Shown here: positions 11,629 to 22,840 of the stretch, piece after piece
Numbering within the stretch: the first letter of the stretch is position 1
How the letters are laid out: the number at the start of each line of letters is the position of its first letter
Assembly: GCA_000507305.1 (NCBI GenBank)
Contig: DF240485.1
Span: 41,032-105,031, forward strand
Source of the DNA: Breviolum minutum Mf 1.05b.01
Taxonomy: Eukaryota > Sar > Dinophyceae > Suessiales > Symbiodiniaceae
Reading direction: 5' to 3'
DNA length: 64,000 nucleotides
Notes under the pieces: generated by a model
What the model saw: the letters and a program-made list of their open reading frames with translations, nothing else
Database searches by the model: none
Told to the model about the DNA's origin: nothing
Made by a program: the position numbers and the translations under genes

Positions 11629-12060
11629 ATGGAGGCCTGGCAACTCGGCGGGTGGATCATTGCGGCTGTGTCACTTATTGCAGGAATGATTTCTTTATCT
11701 GCTTTTTGCGTGCGCAAGGTCTTTTTTCCCGTTAGACAGCCCATACTATGTGACATCGTGCCATCGAAGAGTTCAGATTCAAAAGATTCAGTAGATTCAA
11801 CCGACGTACCTGTCACAGTGGCGATGCCGATCGAAGAGACCTGCATGCTTTGCTTGGAGCCTATTTCTGGTGCGTGTCGCGAACTTCGTTGCTGCTGTCT
11901 GGTCCATGTTGACTGTTTGCTGGACTGGTGGAAACAGAGTGTCGAAACACGGCTGAGACAAGAAGTTGAGTCTGGTATTCTGCAGCTCGATTGCCGAAAA
12001 TGCAGGAAGACAGTTCTCAATGTGGTCACAACAAGAGAAATTCAGAAAGCACACCTCTAA
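11629..12060 (+). CDS. Membrane-anchored RING-finger protein (putative E3 ligase)
   Basis: Intronless frame of 143 codons from ATG at 11629 to TAA. An in-frame GTG at 11611 is less likely as a start. Near the N-terminus is a hydrophobic segment of about 25 residues (GWIIAAVSLIAGMISLSAF), then a Ser/Asp-rich linker, then a RING-like cysteine/histidine array: CMLC, CRELRCCCLVHVDCLLDWW, and CRKC near the C-terminus. The order Cx2C...CxHxxC...WW...Cx2C is that of RING or RINGv domains, which bind two zincs and recruit E2 ubiquitin-conjugating enzymes. One N-terminal transmembrane helix suggests membrane-associated ubiquitin ligation. The lack of introns and the leader-like sequence upstream fit a retroposed copy. 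The substrate cannot be inferred. Confidence 0.68.
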   Translation: MEAWQLGGWIIAAVSLIAGMISLSAFCVRKVFFPVRQPILCDIVPSKSSDSKDSVDSTDVPVTVAMPIEETCMLCLEPISGACRELRCCCLVHVDCLLDWWKQSVETRLRQEVESGILQLDCRKCRKTVLNVVTTREIQKAHL

Positions 12061-13751
12061 CTTGGGGGTGAATAGGTAGTTGTTCCCGTTTCCAAGCAGA
12101 CAAGCGGCTCCGTTTTTGGTTTCAGCAGCCACACAGCCCCAGACAATCTAATTAAAGATAGATACTCCAAAACTTGCGGGTCAGGTTAAGAGGTAAATAG
12201 CTCAACTTCCGGAAAATTGGAGGGATGAAAAAAGTTACGTATCCCGAATCCGTAGGATGAATGTCAGGGTTATGTGGACGTTGCTTCTTTTTGTGGGCAA
12301 ACCCTCTGGATGCCCTGACAAAAATGTGGAAGTTAATCTATTTGAAGCAGCTCAAGTCAGATTGCACTGTCCGTCTAGGAAGTCCGGCCAAATGCGGCTT
12401 TTGATATGAATTTAAACTGGGCAGATCAGTGAATCTTTGCTCTTTGACTTCCGTGCGCCAGTCACATCTCATACTCTGCAAAACTGCAAGAGCACTGGTT
12501 CTTTGCAACGTTCCCACACGCCGCTAGTTAGTTACTAGCGGCTACATAGTGACATGTCTTTGAGTCCAAAACGGTCAAAGCAGGCCATTTGTGCGCTGTG
12601 TGTTTTTTTTGGTGGAGCTTTCCAAGATCGTAGTGGTGCATTTTGAAGTTTACGAGGGCCACGAGGGCGGCCATGTCTTCTTGAGTGTGTTATGTCAAGG
12701 CAAAAGCATATTAACTCCCTTTGTTCCTTCAAACCTACTGCACTCAAATCTCCACTGCGTCAATAAGGATTCAAGACTGACATGCTGCCATGACAGGATG
12801 ATCTCAGCGGCTCCTTTAAGGATTCGCTGCGTTTCTTGGATTCCATATCATCGATGGGTGAGGATGACCAAAGAAAGATATGATGACAGGATATTTGCTC
12901 CTTAAACCGAACCAAGGGTAACTAGCCTTCACCACCCCATTGTAGTGTTAATATGAGGTGTGGGCTAGTCATATTTTTTTCTGGAATGTGCGCCAGCGTC
13001 TTTGGGAAGATGTATTCCTGCCCCTTTGTCAGGCCCTGTCTCCTTTCAAGGATGATCTTTTTTTCTGGGGGGGGGGGTTGGACTGCATTCGACAATTTGG
13101 ATGCTGAACATGGGGGTTCCTCGACACTATGAGGAGGTACCTTTCCGACAACCCATCGTTTTTAGGTTCCAGTCATAAAATTTTGGAGAGTAAGGTGATG
13201 AAAGGATTGTGCAGCCAACTTTGGCGGAGTTGGGTCAATGCAGGACTCATATCATGCCAGGCACAATTCATCTTTCCTGGCTTTCGCAACCTTTTTTTGG
13301 GACAACTTTGCAAGTCTCACAACTCACGAGCGAAGAATGAAGCATTTCTCCCGCTAAAGCAACTTCCATTCCAATTGCTTGTTCGCATCTACTGTCGGCA
13401 CGGGAGATTTCTGCAAAAGGAGATATGCTATGTTCATAGGTGTTGGCATGTCATCGGCAGCCCACCATGCCTCATCCCAAAATCATGGAACTGCAAGATC
13501 GACTTTGACGTGGGAGTTTTTGACGATCCAAGTAGTAGATGGGAAAGTTTTGGTGCTGAGCAAACTCATCAGAGCAGCATTCAAAACCACCACGGCCCTA
13601 TGGCTTGTTTAAATGGAACGTTCAAAAGGTTCATGTAGCCAAAATCAGTCCAAAATCCTAATCACTAAAAAACAGCATTCATCATCAAACCCATCCTTGC
13701 CCCGCAATCATCATGACCAAAAAAGTTTCATTTGCCCATGAATTTTCTCAG
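12061..13751. other. No firm gene
   Basis: Weak frames only: 12591-12905 on plus (VELSKIVVVHFEVYEGHEGG near its start) and a 169-codon plus frame at 13129-13638. Neither has clear splice partners or motifs. A G-homopolymer at about 13070-13078 may hide sequencing errors. Confidence 0.3.
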
Positions 13752-13875
13752 GCTGGGCCGACCATCTTCTCGCGTGCACGGTCTAAAGCGAGTTGGAGAT
13801 CTCGGGGAGGAAGAGTTGGAGGATGGATGGTGCGATGCCGCGGGGGGATGTTCTTTGCAAATTGGATTTCAGTAG
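13752..13875 (+). CDS. Candidate terminal exon, acidic protein
   Basis: Acceptor TTTTCTCAG|G, then a phase-2 frame that includes GLKRVGDLGEEELEDGW and CDAAGGCSLQIGFQ and ends in TAG at 13873-13875. Composition is convincingly protein-like. The stop may be real or may lie just past a donor. Upstream exons were not found. Family unknown. Confidence 0.42.
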
Positions 13876-14507
13876 GTTTTCAGAGATTTTCCCAGGTATT
13901 TCCGAAACTGCAGGTTTTTTCATGATGCTAGTGACAACTAGTGAGACAAAAAGGGAGCTAAAGAGCTGGGGGATGTCGTATTTCCCAGTGAAAATGGGGA
14001 GCGATGTCTATTTTTATTCTCCAGAATCCTTAAAACCCGTTAGTACTTGATGGCCATGATTGAATTATGGGCTTAGTCACATGATTGATGCCTTGGTTCT
14101 ATGGTTCAGTGGAGTAGTCAGTCAAGCTTTACTTCTCGATTTGGATGTGCAGAAAGTCACGTTCTTACTAGTGTTCTTACTAGGGCTGAGTTGTGGTTCA
14201 GGTGTAACATTTGCCAGTGGAGTTGCAAGGAGCTCCAAATGGCTTTCGTCTCATTCAGCTATCGGAAAATGAAGGATTTGTTGGCCCGAACGCCAACCAT
14301 CTTTACGAAAGGTAGACCTTGGTAAAATCAAAAGAATGGGGCACACATCTTCCTCCGCAAATTATCTTTCCCCCGCATAGTTTAGTCTGTAGACTTCGGA
14401 TCTTGTTTGGATCTGCCAACAAACACCGGTGGTTTTTGCGGTGGCTGCCCTCCTATGTTCCAACTACCGAAATTTCAGGGTTTTTTCAAGCTCCAAGGCC
14501 TGTGCAC

Positions 14508-14612
14508 AGGGGGAGGTACAACTGGGGATGTCCCGGGGGGAAGTGCTGGTGGGTCACTTGGTTGAGGGCACCTTGGTTGATGCATCGATTTCGGCGTTTT
14601 CGGATTTCGTTT
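14508..14612 (+). CDS. Candidate exon
   Basis: After GCACAG a frame reads GEVQLGMSRGEVLVGHLVEG and continues TLVDASISAF. The boundaries are approximate. It could belong to the same gene as the 13.75 kb exon, but no phase-consistent join was proven. Confidence 0.33.
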
Positions 14613-15009
14613 TTTTTTTTGTTGTTGTAAAATCGTTGTTGGAACACAAGGCTGATTCGCTGATTTGGCTTGAAAGATCTGTTTTTCTCGAGGTTTCGGT
14701 CTAGACGATAAATCATATTGTAATTCTACTATCTACCTGTAAAATCATCTTCCTCTTCAGAATCTTGTGCTATGACATGCCATGCCACCTCCAATGCTGC
14801 AGGAATTCAATGCCGACGGTTGGGAATCCCAGAATTGCCATGAAATGGCCTAACAGGTTCTTGTACAACATGGCTCATGCATCAGTCATTTGTAGTGATA
14901 ATAAATCAAAAAGCATTTCTTTGAAACTCATGGAAAAATAAGGACTCTTCGCTAGGTCCCTAGTTGTGTCCGTTCTGGTGCTGCATAGCTGCAACAGCTT
15001 TTACAACCA

Positions 15010-15189
15010 CTGCTACTGCAACTGCTACAGAGTGCTGCCGGATGCAACTACTACTGCTGCTGCTGCTACTACTACTACTCCTACTACTATACTACTATAC
15101 TACTATACTACTATACTACTATACTACTGCTACTACTACTACTGCTACTACTACTACTTCTACTACTACTAGTACTAGTACTACTACTG

Positions 15190-15222
<33 letters not shown>

Positions 15223-15535
15223 GTACTAGTACTAGTACTAGTACTGCTACTTCTACTACTGCTTCTACTACTACTACTGCTACTACTACTACTACAGATA
15301 CTACTAGTACTACTACTACTACTCCTACTCCTACTACTACTACTACTACTACTACAGATACTACTACTACTACTACTGCTACTGCTACTGCTACGCTACT
15401 ATTACTACTACTACTACTACTTCTACTACTACTACTACTACTACTACAGATACTACTACTACTACTACTACAGATACTACTACTACTACTACTGCTACTA
15501 CTACTACTACTACTACTACTATACTACGCCACTCC
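15010..15535 (+). repeat. Large (CTA)n trinucleotide tract
   Basis: About 500 bp of CTA/TAC repeats with interspersed CTG, CTT and ACAGAT interruptions, giving poly-Thr, poly-Leu and poly-Tyr frames. The 209-codon frame across it is a repeat artefact. The block ACAGATACTACTACT recurs within it. Confidence 0.95.
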
Positions 15536-15921
15536 TACTATATCCTACCCTCACAACCACCACCACAATGGATTAGGGTATAATAACCATTAGAGCTATC
15601 TATTTGAGCACTCTCCCTTCTTTTACTTTTTTTGGCTTCTATTGCAGTTCTGGTAATCCTCCTTCAGATGCATAAGCTATTCATATACACCCATTTACTT
15701 TCCGTATTTTTGCACCAAGTGGGACGACTGTTGCTACTAGAATGAAGTTTTTCACCTGTAGTGGAGTTGTTCCACTGCAACAGTAGTACTTCTTCTACGT
15801 GCATTTTTTAGTTGAAATTTCCATTAGCCACCAAATCGCTGTGCTCTTGCAGCAAGTGGACCAGTTCTGCCCAAATGGAACGGTCAAACTGTGAAGATTT
15901 GTGAAGGTCCGAGCAGTTTGC

Positions 15922-16865
15922 TCACGCGCGGCCATCGGCCGGTGAGGGCTCACAGAATGCTACGGGGAGAACAGAGACACCAATCCTTTCAACTGCACCC
16001 GTTGCAGCCGATTTGTGGCAATCATGTGTGATGTTTAATGATACTACTTTGAATTCCATCAGCTCCAATTTAGATGTTGCCACGATACGAAATTTCCTGA
16101 GACGAAGTCTCAGACCCATCTCCCACAAAAAGTTGGACAACACGATGTCCATGTGCTGACAATGCATTCGGCATACTTTGGGATGAACAGCCCTTGGGTC
16201 ACCTACCATGTCCGTTTAAGACATTGCAGTGTTCCATGGGCTGTCTTTGGGTTGAAATCTTCAACATTCAGTAGCAAGACTTGTAGCAAGCCTCCATCGC
16301 CGGCATGTTTATTCCAATTTCAGCGACTTTGGAAAGTGTGTTCTTCTTGATGCAACAGGTCCCTGCAGGGTTTTTGGCATTTTATCGCATCGTTGGACTT
16401 GGTTAGGCTGTGAATAGGAATTGCATTTGCAAGCCGTAAGCAATGATGTGCCTCCTCATCCTACCGTAGGCAGCGGGGCACGGATGTCCCCTGCTTACTT
16501 CTTGAGGATTTCTCTATCTCGAATCTCTCTCTCTCTTTTGTAAATCTCAGCCTCCGGTGTGTTCGGCACTATCCAAATCATTGAGTCAAATTCTCGATTT
16601 CTGACAGATGATTTAAAATGAAACAACCTTTCCAAGATCAGCTCTAGACACGATCAACTCAAAGGCTGGCATTATTTTTCAAAACCCTCGGTTTGAATGA
16701 AGTTCTTATAGATTGCACTGTACCTGAAAGACCCCCCAAAGGTGTCAATGCTTTCTCAAGGCGTTGCAGATCGATCGTGCTGATCGTTGCAAACTCCATT
16801 GATTTCCCAGGGCTTTGATGCAGATCGAGCATATGAAAAATCAAGGGACACTTTTGTTTTCCCAT
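15922..16865 (-). CDS. Two-exon gene, unknown basic protein
   Basis: Exon 1 is 16865-16724, starting at ATG 16865 (a second in-frame ATG follows), and ends GGTCTTTCAG|GTACAG, a near-perfect donor in phase 1. Exon 2 is 16202-15922, starting after ACATGGTAG|GT in phase 1, and ends with TGA. The join reads GGLSG-DPRAVHPK without a stop. The protein is about 141 residues. Its middle is basic and hydrophobic (NFLWEMGLRLRLRKFRIVAT), with no signal peptide or clear membrane helix. Family not recognised. Phase agreement and a canonical intron make this one of the better small models. Confidence 0.55.
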
Positions 16866-17130
16866 TGGAGAGTTGAAGGTGGCTCATGACCTGCCAATAG
16901 AATGCTACAAGTTTGCCTCACAACAGAGCTGGATTGACGGTTTCAGAGCCTGGGTTTTAGAACAAGATTGAGAACTCCAGCGAGGTATGTCCCACGGAGG
17001 TGGAGACATGTAAAAATTCTAGGTTTGGGGACATTGACATGATTTTTTGATTTAGGGGGTCTGTATTAGGTTGTCATTACATCATTACTCTATCTAGGAG
17101 ATTTGCTTCTTCGGAATCCCCGATTTGCAG

Positions 17131-17394
17131 GACGGAATGTCCCTCCAAGGTTGGAGACACATCCTCGCAAACCCGAAACAACTGCTGAAACGCCGTGGAC
17201 CCGTGTATGCTTCACTTGCGCAGCTGGCACCAGCTGGAAAAAGGATGGAAGGATTGCAGTCAAATGGTGTCCATTTGGAAAATCACGATGCAGGGATGTT
17301 TGTAGATGTGTCCACCACACAGGAGCCCGGGAGCAATAGAAGCATAGCCTTCCGCTACAGCCGGGTTCCGAAGTTCTGGATTCCGAATCGCTGA
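17131..17394 (+). CDS. Candidate exon, start of a plus-strand gene
   Basis: Acceptor GATTTGCAG|GAC in phase 0, then DGMSLQGWRHILANPKQLLK and RRGPVYASLAQLAPAGKR. A GT donor after GGACCC (about 17203) or later would end it; the frame is open to 17394. It may belong with the exons at 17940 and 18601. Family unknown. Confidence 0.38.
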   Translation, partial: DGMSLQGWRHILANPKQLLKRRGPVYASLAQLAPAGKRMEGLQSNGVHLENHDAGMFVDVSTTQEPGSNRSIAFRYSRVPKFWIPNR

Positions 17395-17929
17395 ACAATG
17401 ACCATCTCAAATCTTTTTTTTGGACATTTGGAACCCGATGATTCAAACCATCCACTTTCTGCTTTCTTCTGGCCTAGGAATCCTTGAAGTTTTCTTTTTC
17501 GGCATGTTCAGATTGATGAGTTTTCGATTAAAGTATAAGGTATATTACAGTTCACCCAGTTTCGATGAGTGGAATGGACAGGGGTCTAAATTCCGCAATT
17601 TTTGGTAGGGTCACACTTTCTACAGTGCCTGGATGTTGCCGCAAATCCCACATCGGATGATAATGATGTTTCACAGGGTGGAGATCTTTAGTTGGGACAT
17701 GGCGTGATCATTGATTGTGCAGGGTTGCGTGAGTGCTACTTATTTCATGACAATAAGTCGATGAGGTCCTTTTTTTCTTGGGGGGGGTTGTTGACTTTAT
17801 CTTATCTTCAACTTGAGTTTTAGTGAATTACTCACTCATCCCTGCGTCCTTATTATTCAGTGTTCATATAATTTGAGACAGTCCGCTTGAGCGCAGACCT
17901 ATGTTAGAATGGCATAGAATGGCTATAGT

Positions 17930-18070
17930 TGCTGTGAAATTTGGCTCCAGCGGCTCAGTGCCACAAGAGCCAGAAGAGCCATTGGCCATTCCACTGAGCA
18001 GTAGGGGAGCCTTGTTGACTTTGGAAAAACGTATGCGCAAGTCATGCTGTATCATGCTGGATCACCTTCC
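17930..18070 (+). CDS. Candidate exon
   Basis: Frame with GSSGSVPQEPEEPLAIPLSS followed by RGALLTLEKRMRKSCC. The reverse strand is also open here, so strand is not certain. Approximate borders; possibly an internal exon of the gene ending at 18956. Confidence 0.33.
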
Positions 18071-18600
18071 TTCAACCATTTCTTGTTGGTGCAATAGGTT
18101 CCATTGGCACACCACACGTCTTAGGCCGTTTGCAGCTCCTCATGTCCGCTGAGTTTGATCGAGTACCCCGGGGGGTCTGTTGAGGGTGGGCCTGTTGATG
18201 TCACAGGCGATGCAGGCGAAATGGAACATCAGAGAGAAGTAGCAGTATCTTTTTGAGCTGGACAGCCCTTTGAAATTAGGAGTCTTACTTCCGATTCCCT
18301 AAATTAGCTGATTAATCTTGTGCTGCCAGGTGCCACTAGAATATCCGTTGTTTAGTTCACTAACAGAACGTCATAGAAAATCATGTTGCTTCACCATCAC
18401 TATGTTCTCTCCTACCAAAGGGCCAGGCCAATCTTGGCCTCAACATCTGGGGCAGATCAGTCTGATAATCATCGGACCTTTTTGCCAATCCAAAGACTGG
18501 AGACCCCTATATATCAAGCTTTACTTGGCTCGAACTTTTTTTTTCCAACTGCGGACTCTCTTTTTTTTGTGGCAAAGTGGGGCTCATGGTTGGTTTTCAG

Positions 18601-18956
18601 CCAGAAGCTTTCTATTCAGTTCGTTGCTACACCAGCTCCCTGTCTGAATCAGACATTGAGCTGGGACATTTGTTGAACCTCTGTCAAAAGCTAGCTTGTT
18701 CAATGGAAAATCCCGCTTTTTTGAAATCACAGCAAAAAAATCCAGGTGAAATAGGATCAACACATTCATCCACATCATTGCCCCAAATGATTTCGAAAAT
18801 TGCAAACCTCGTTGGATTGCAACCTCCATGGATCATTGAGACCAGGATTGGTCCCCAGCATCCTTGATGGGCAGAGAGCTGGAGACACAGGAGTTTCTGG
18901 AGGGATTTATCCCAGCAAAAGATCCCGGGATGATCCCAAGTACAACTTACTGGTGA
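18601..18956 (+). CDS. Last two exons of a plus-strand gene, unknown protein
   Basis: Exon 18601-18745 follows a strong acceptor (TGGTTTTCAG), begins PEAFYSVRCYTSSLSESDIE and ends CCA G|GTGAAAT (phase 1). Exon 18859-18956 follows GGTCCCCAG in phase 1, reads ASLMGRELETQEFLEGFIPA and stops at TGA 18954-18956. The joined frame is open. The intron is 113 nt, GT-AG. Helical, soluble-looking C-terminus. Exons at 17131 and 17930 may be upstream parts. Family not recognised. Confidence 0.52.
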
Positions 18957-19193
18957 TATTTTATGCTGATGGGATGATTGGTATATATAGATGATTGGCA
19001 TTGTTGAAGTTCTCTTCTGCTATGTTGTCAAGATGGCTTGGTAAAAAGTTCAAACACACCTTGAAAAATTGTCCATCCATATGCTTCCTTACCGGTCAAT
19101 TTTGACAATTAAACTCCATTGTCATATATATTCAGCGAATTATCCTCCAAAAAGTGGATGTATATATATATATAAATTAGAATTTCTGGTAGT

Positions 19194-19280
19194 TACCCTC
19201 CTGGGTGGGGCTAGCATATCCCCTGAAAAGTCAGTTAAGACGACTTCCATATATACCATATGTTAGTTCCCTAGAGGGTA
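19194..19280 (+). repeat. MITE-like family 2, copy a
   Basis: TACCCTCCTGGG at the left and CCCTAGAGGGTA at the right form terminal inverted repeats; inner parts GGGCTAGCATATCCCC and ATATGTTAGTTCCC also pair. Same family as the two tandem copies at 50833-51050. Confidence 0.65.
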
Positions 19281-19575
19281 ATATATACATCTCGTTTTTC
19301 AGTGTATAGTAGACTCTGGCATTGAGTGATTCACCAAGTTACAGATGATGGGTTCCACCAGATGCCATGACAGGACCCTACACCTGAGGCACTCTGTCGG
19401 CGAATGGCTTCAGAGTTAAGGGTGCCCAATTTGGGGCCAATTTCAATCATGTCATAGGTATCAAATTATATTATCACTACATCATTTTATTTATTGCCTA
19501 CAAATATTTGATTTTTTATTTGCAATAATTTTTCGTTGAAGGTAAATACACATGATGTTTTTTATGTTTTTTTAG

Positions 19576-19936
19576 GGGAACCTAGAAATTTCAAAGACTA
19601 AGGCTCGAGGCGAATCTGCTACGGGCGCTGGAGATGGGCGTGCAGAAGGTCGGTTCGTCGGTTGGCGAATCGGCCAATGGTAAAAGGATCAGTTGATCCC
19701 CTGCACTCAAGAAGCATCCCCGAAAGACATGCCAACATCATCCACAAATCATCCACCATTTGTTACGTTTCAAGGAACATACTGTCCATACTGCTCATTC
19801 CTCCCGCTTCAGCTGTTCGAAGGCTGCCAGCGTCTTCGAAAAATCCGCAGATGCTGACATCATTCCAAGGGGCCAATTTATCAGCGAAAATGAGGTGCCA
19901 AAATGGGGGGACAAGATGGGACAAGTGGAACTGTGA
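19576..19936 (+). CDS. Two plus-strand exons, unknown protein
   Basis: Exon 19576-19648 follows TTTTTTTAG, reads GNLEISKTKARGESATGAGD and ends GAA G|GTCGG (phase 1). A terminal exon of about 53 codons follows TTTCAAG|GAA (19775, phase 0), includes FSCSKAASVFEKSADADIIP and ends TGA 19934-19936. The two phases disagree, so either one boundary is misplaced or a further small exon lies between them. Composition of both is good. Family unknown. Confidence 0.42.
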
Positions 19937-19944
19937 CTAGAGCG

Positions 19945-20108
19945 ACAGCCTTCGGTTGTCCAGTCAAACAAATTCTCATGAGACACTCCATAACTTCTTC
20001 CCAATTACATAAGGCTTTGACCTTCTTCAATGACATGGGGTCTTGACGTGCAATCATGAGGATCTGTGCCCACCCGCCAATGCCTAGTCTTGCAAGAAAC
20101 ACGGTCAT
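19945..20108 (-). CDS. Candidate first exon, minus strand
   Basis: ATG at 20108, frame MTVFLARLGIGGWAQILMIA then ARQDPMSLKKVKALCNWEEV. The frame runs past 19936, but the exon should end at a donor such as GCT|GTCGCT or CTA|GTCACA near 19945, because the plus-strand exon ends at 19936. A hydrophobic N-terminus could be a signal or anchor. Function unknown. Confidence 0.38.
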
Positions 20109-20109
20109 G

Positions 20110-21580
20110 ATAGGACCTTATTTAAAGGAATATTAATGCTGGTCAAGCCACTCGTCTGCAGGCTGCAAATCTATGCAACGTGACCTCATTGGGCATCTTG
20201 TTTTCAGATTTTGGGGGTGGAGGAAAAACATAAGCTTGGGATTTGGGATTTTCATTGGTGAAAGAGGGGCTTTTGAAGAATTGTAGTCATAACTTGTGTT
20301 GATTTGGATTAATTTGCTTCTCAAGTTGCAGACTCAAAGTTGACTTTCAATGGATCTGATTTTGGATCTTTCGATGTCAAAGTACATCATGCCAGTTTGC
20401 TCATGGGTACTCTATATATAGTTGGTAGGTAGGTTTAAGATGTCTTCGCACAGGCACGTGGCATCCCTGGTGCCCATCCTTACCTTTCAATGGCATGTCA
20501 TAGCAATAGAATCAGCACGAAATCAATACATCCAGCAAATCTATCAAACAGCATTCCCCCCCAAAAAAATGACAAGAAAGCACAAACGGAACCCGAACCC
20601 AACAAAAAATCAACAGAAATACGATCCAAACAAAACACATGACACATCCAACGAAACTGTAAAGTATCAAGCAATCTTCAGTAATCTACTTGACCTATCT
20701 AAACCGAGCTCCCAGCTCAGCATGTCAGGATTGAGTTTTCATGTTGGCCGGGGGACCAAGTCGTCCATTTTTTGTGGCTCCAGTGGTGTAAATTATATGA
20801 ACATATCTTGCATATCTTACATGTGATGAAATCAGGCATGAAACATATCTTTATATATAATATATTCATGGCTTTCATTGTTTTTGAAGAGCTTATTGCT
20901 TTTGAGAAACCCATTTGGATCCATTTGGCATGTTTCTGCCACCATTTTGGCATCCTTGCCGGGAAAAAAATACTTGAGATACCCTGTCACACTCGTGACC
21001 CATAGCTTATCAATGGACCATCCACAATTTATGGGTGTATTTCCTAGTGGAAAAGGAGGGTTTCCCACCAGCTGCTTCAGTTTACTGTAGGGTCCTTGGT
21101 TTCTGCGTACTAACTTGATTTCAATCACTTTTACTGCCAGATGGTCACTAGTTCCAAGCAGAAACGACACTCGGCACTACTTCACAGTGGTTGTATCAGA
21201 TGTGTCTTCTGAAATCTTATGGACTTTGCTGTTCGGCGTTTTTTTGCGCAAAGGTTTCCACAGCAACATGGAAATCATCAACCACCTTCTCCACCTAATC
21301 GTGCAAATGGCCGGGAGGGGCCTGGTTGTTGGTAAAGGGGAGGGGGTTGAAGTGACTGACAGGTGGATTTTCAGTCCAAATGATAGTGGAGTTAGTGGAA
21401 TCTTCCCAAAATAAGTTTATCTCAGGACTTGGAGGTCCGTGGCATACATATAATTTATATATATATAATACATAAATATATGTTATATGTATGTATATTA
21501 AAAAATATATGCAATATGTACATGATTTACGTGTCATTTGAATCTATCAGCTTCCATTTGATTGCCAAAACCGCGCCCAA
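20110..21580. other. No firm gene
   Basis: Long frames here (such as 20422-20826 on plus) have Asn/Lys/Pro low-complexity composition and no splice context. TA-rich microsatellite near 21455-21510. Confidence 0.35.
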
Positions 21581-21589
21581 AAAAATACC

Positions 21590-21722
21590 CAGACCTGACT
21601 CCCCAGAGAAATCGCACACAGCATTTGCCAGGCCTTGTTTCCTCGTCCTGGAGGGGTACTCCTGACCAACGTTGAAGGGGAATCGCCTCAGCCTCCACCT
21701 CCTGCGGTCTAGCTGCAGTCTC
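21590..21722 (-). CDS. Candidate exon, minus strand
   Basis: Minus frame after CATTTTGAG reads ARPQEVEAEAIPLQRWSG and then VPLQDEETRPGKCCVRFLWG. Glu-rich beginning, basic end. A second minus frame over the 3' part reads GESGLGIFLGAVLAIKW, which is membrane-like, so the frame choice is not secure. No motif recognised. Confidence 0.38.
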
Positions 21723-21770
21723 AAAATGCACCCCAAACCCTTATTTGAGTGATTTAGCAACGAGTTATAA

Positions 21771-22178
21771 CTAGTGAATGTGAATGGAAAAGTAGCAAAA
21801 AATCGCGCCTACAAGGCATATAGGTGGGTTTCCAAGGGCCGTGGATTGTCTGAAAAGTACGTTGAGATTGCCAGGCGGAGGTGGGTCTACAAGCCAACTC
21901 ACGTCAGAAGAACTCAGTTTTTGGTATAACCGATCCAACTGCAGAGTGGATGGGGTGGATTGGAATGGTGCTCCACGCACGTGTGCACTATGAAATGGGG
22001 CTTTTTTCTCCGTTTCAAAACCCCCCAAAAATGCCCATCGGAATTGGACTCCCCAAAAGACCAACAACTTATCAACCAATGATGTGATGGCCATTGCCCC
22101 AAAATTTAATGCGATTTCACTCAGGATCGGTCTTTTCTTCTCATGAAGGCATTCAAGTTGGGTCGCAGGGCAGGCCAC
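21771..22178 (-). CDS. Open frame of 135 codons, doubtful
   Basis: Long minus-strand frame starting at GTG with an internal ATG (MAITSLVDKLLVFWG). The opposite strand is also partly open. No splice evidence, no motif. Kept only because of its length. Confidence 0.22.
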   Translation of the reverse strand: MACPATQLECLHEKKRPILSEIALNFGAMAITSLVDKLLVFWGVQFRWAFLGGFETEKKAPFHSAHVRGAPFQSTPSTLQLDRLYQKLSSSDVSWLVDPPPPGNLNVLFRQSTALGNPPICLVGAIFCYFSIHIH

Positions 22179-22369
22179 GTGACAAAGGGGCAGCTTGGTG
22201 GCAGCTTATTGGCTCTCACAACAGAGTGACCTGAGTGACTCAAAATTAGGGATCCCAACAAATTTAAGGGCTACCGCCCGTCCCGCCAACCCCGAAACTG
22301 TGTAAGGCTAGTTCACGCTGTCGCGATACTTATATGGCCCAGTAACCACAACAATGACGACGCATAAAA

Positions 22370-22556
22370 CCCCCAAAACCACGCTACTCGCAGAGCCTAA
22401 TCACCATGTAGGGGAGGTCGGACGGAATAGTGCCAAAAAGCATAAGAGAAAAGGAGGAAAATACCACTTGACGATCCAAGAAATTCGCCCAAAGCCCCCC
22501 CAAAACCACGCTACTCGCAGAGCCCAATCACCATGTCGGGGAGGTCGGAAGAGTGC
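22370..22556 (+). repeat. Tandem duplication, about 127-bp period
   Basis: A block of about 62 bp (CCCCCAAAACCACGCTACTC, then CGCAGAGCC, AATCACCATGT and GGGGAGGTCGGA) occurs at 22370-22433 and again at 22496-22556 with few differences; the spacer between copies is unique. Confidence 0.85.
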
Positions 22557-22570
22557 ACAAAAGCACCAGG

Positions 22571-22671
22571 TCCCTGTGGCATTGTTTCCAAGCTCGGGTT
22601 TCTCTAGCGCGCTCCCCCTCATGGGCAGGGGTTGTCTTCCTGAGGTTCAACATCCCAGCCGGACTTACAAG
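22571..22671 (+). CDS. Candidate exon, weak
   Basis: Acceptor AGCACCAG|GTC, frame VPVALFPSSGFSSALPLMGR, donor TACAAG|GTCACC, phase 0 at both ends. Another frame is also open. It directly follows the tandem duplication. Function unknown. Confidence 0.3.
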
Positions 22672-22840
22672 GTCACCCTGGTGGCAGTTCCCTTGGAGTG
22701 GATCTATAGTGAAATTGTAGTTCTCAAAAGGAACTCCAAATGAAAGGTTTATGATTTTTTCATGAACTTTCCATGAATTTTGATGAATTCAGTAGGTGGG
22801 TGTGATCCTGCAGATGTCTAACACCTCATTTTTAGCATCA

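Noticed and set aside
14964..15593. 209-codon Thr/Leu-rich frame.
   Set aside because: It is the translation of a CTA microsatellite.
20422..20826. 134-codon plus frame.
   Set aside because: Asn/Lys/Pro/Gln low-complexity composition, no motif, no splice context; consistent with chance in AT-rich DNA.
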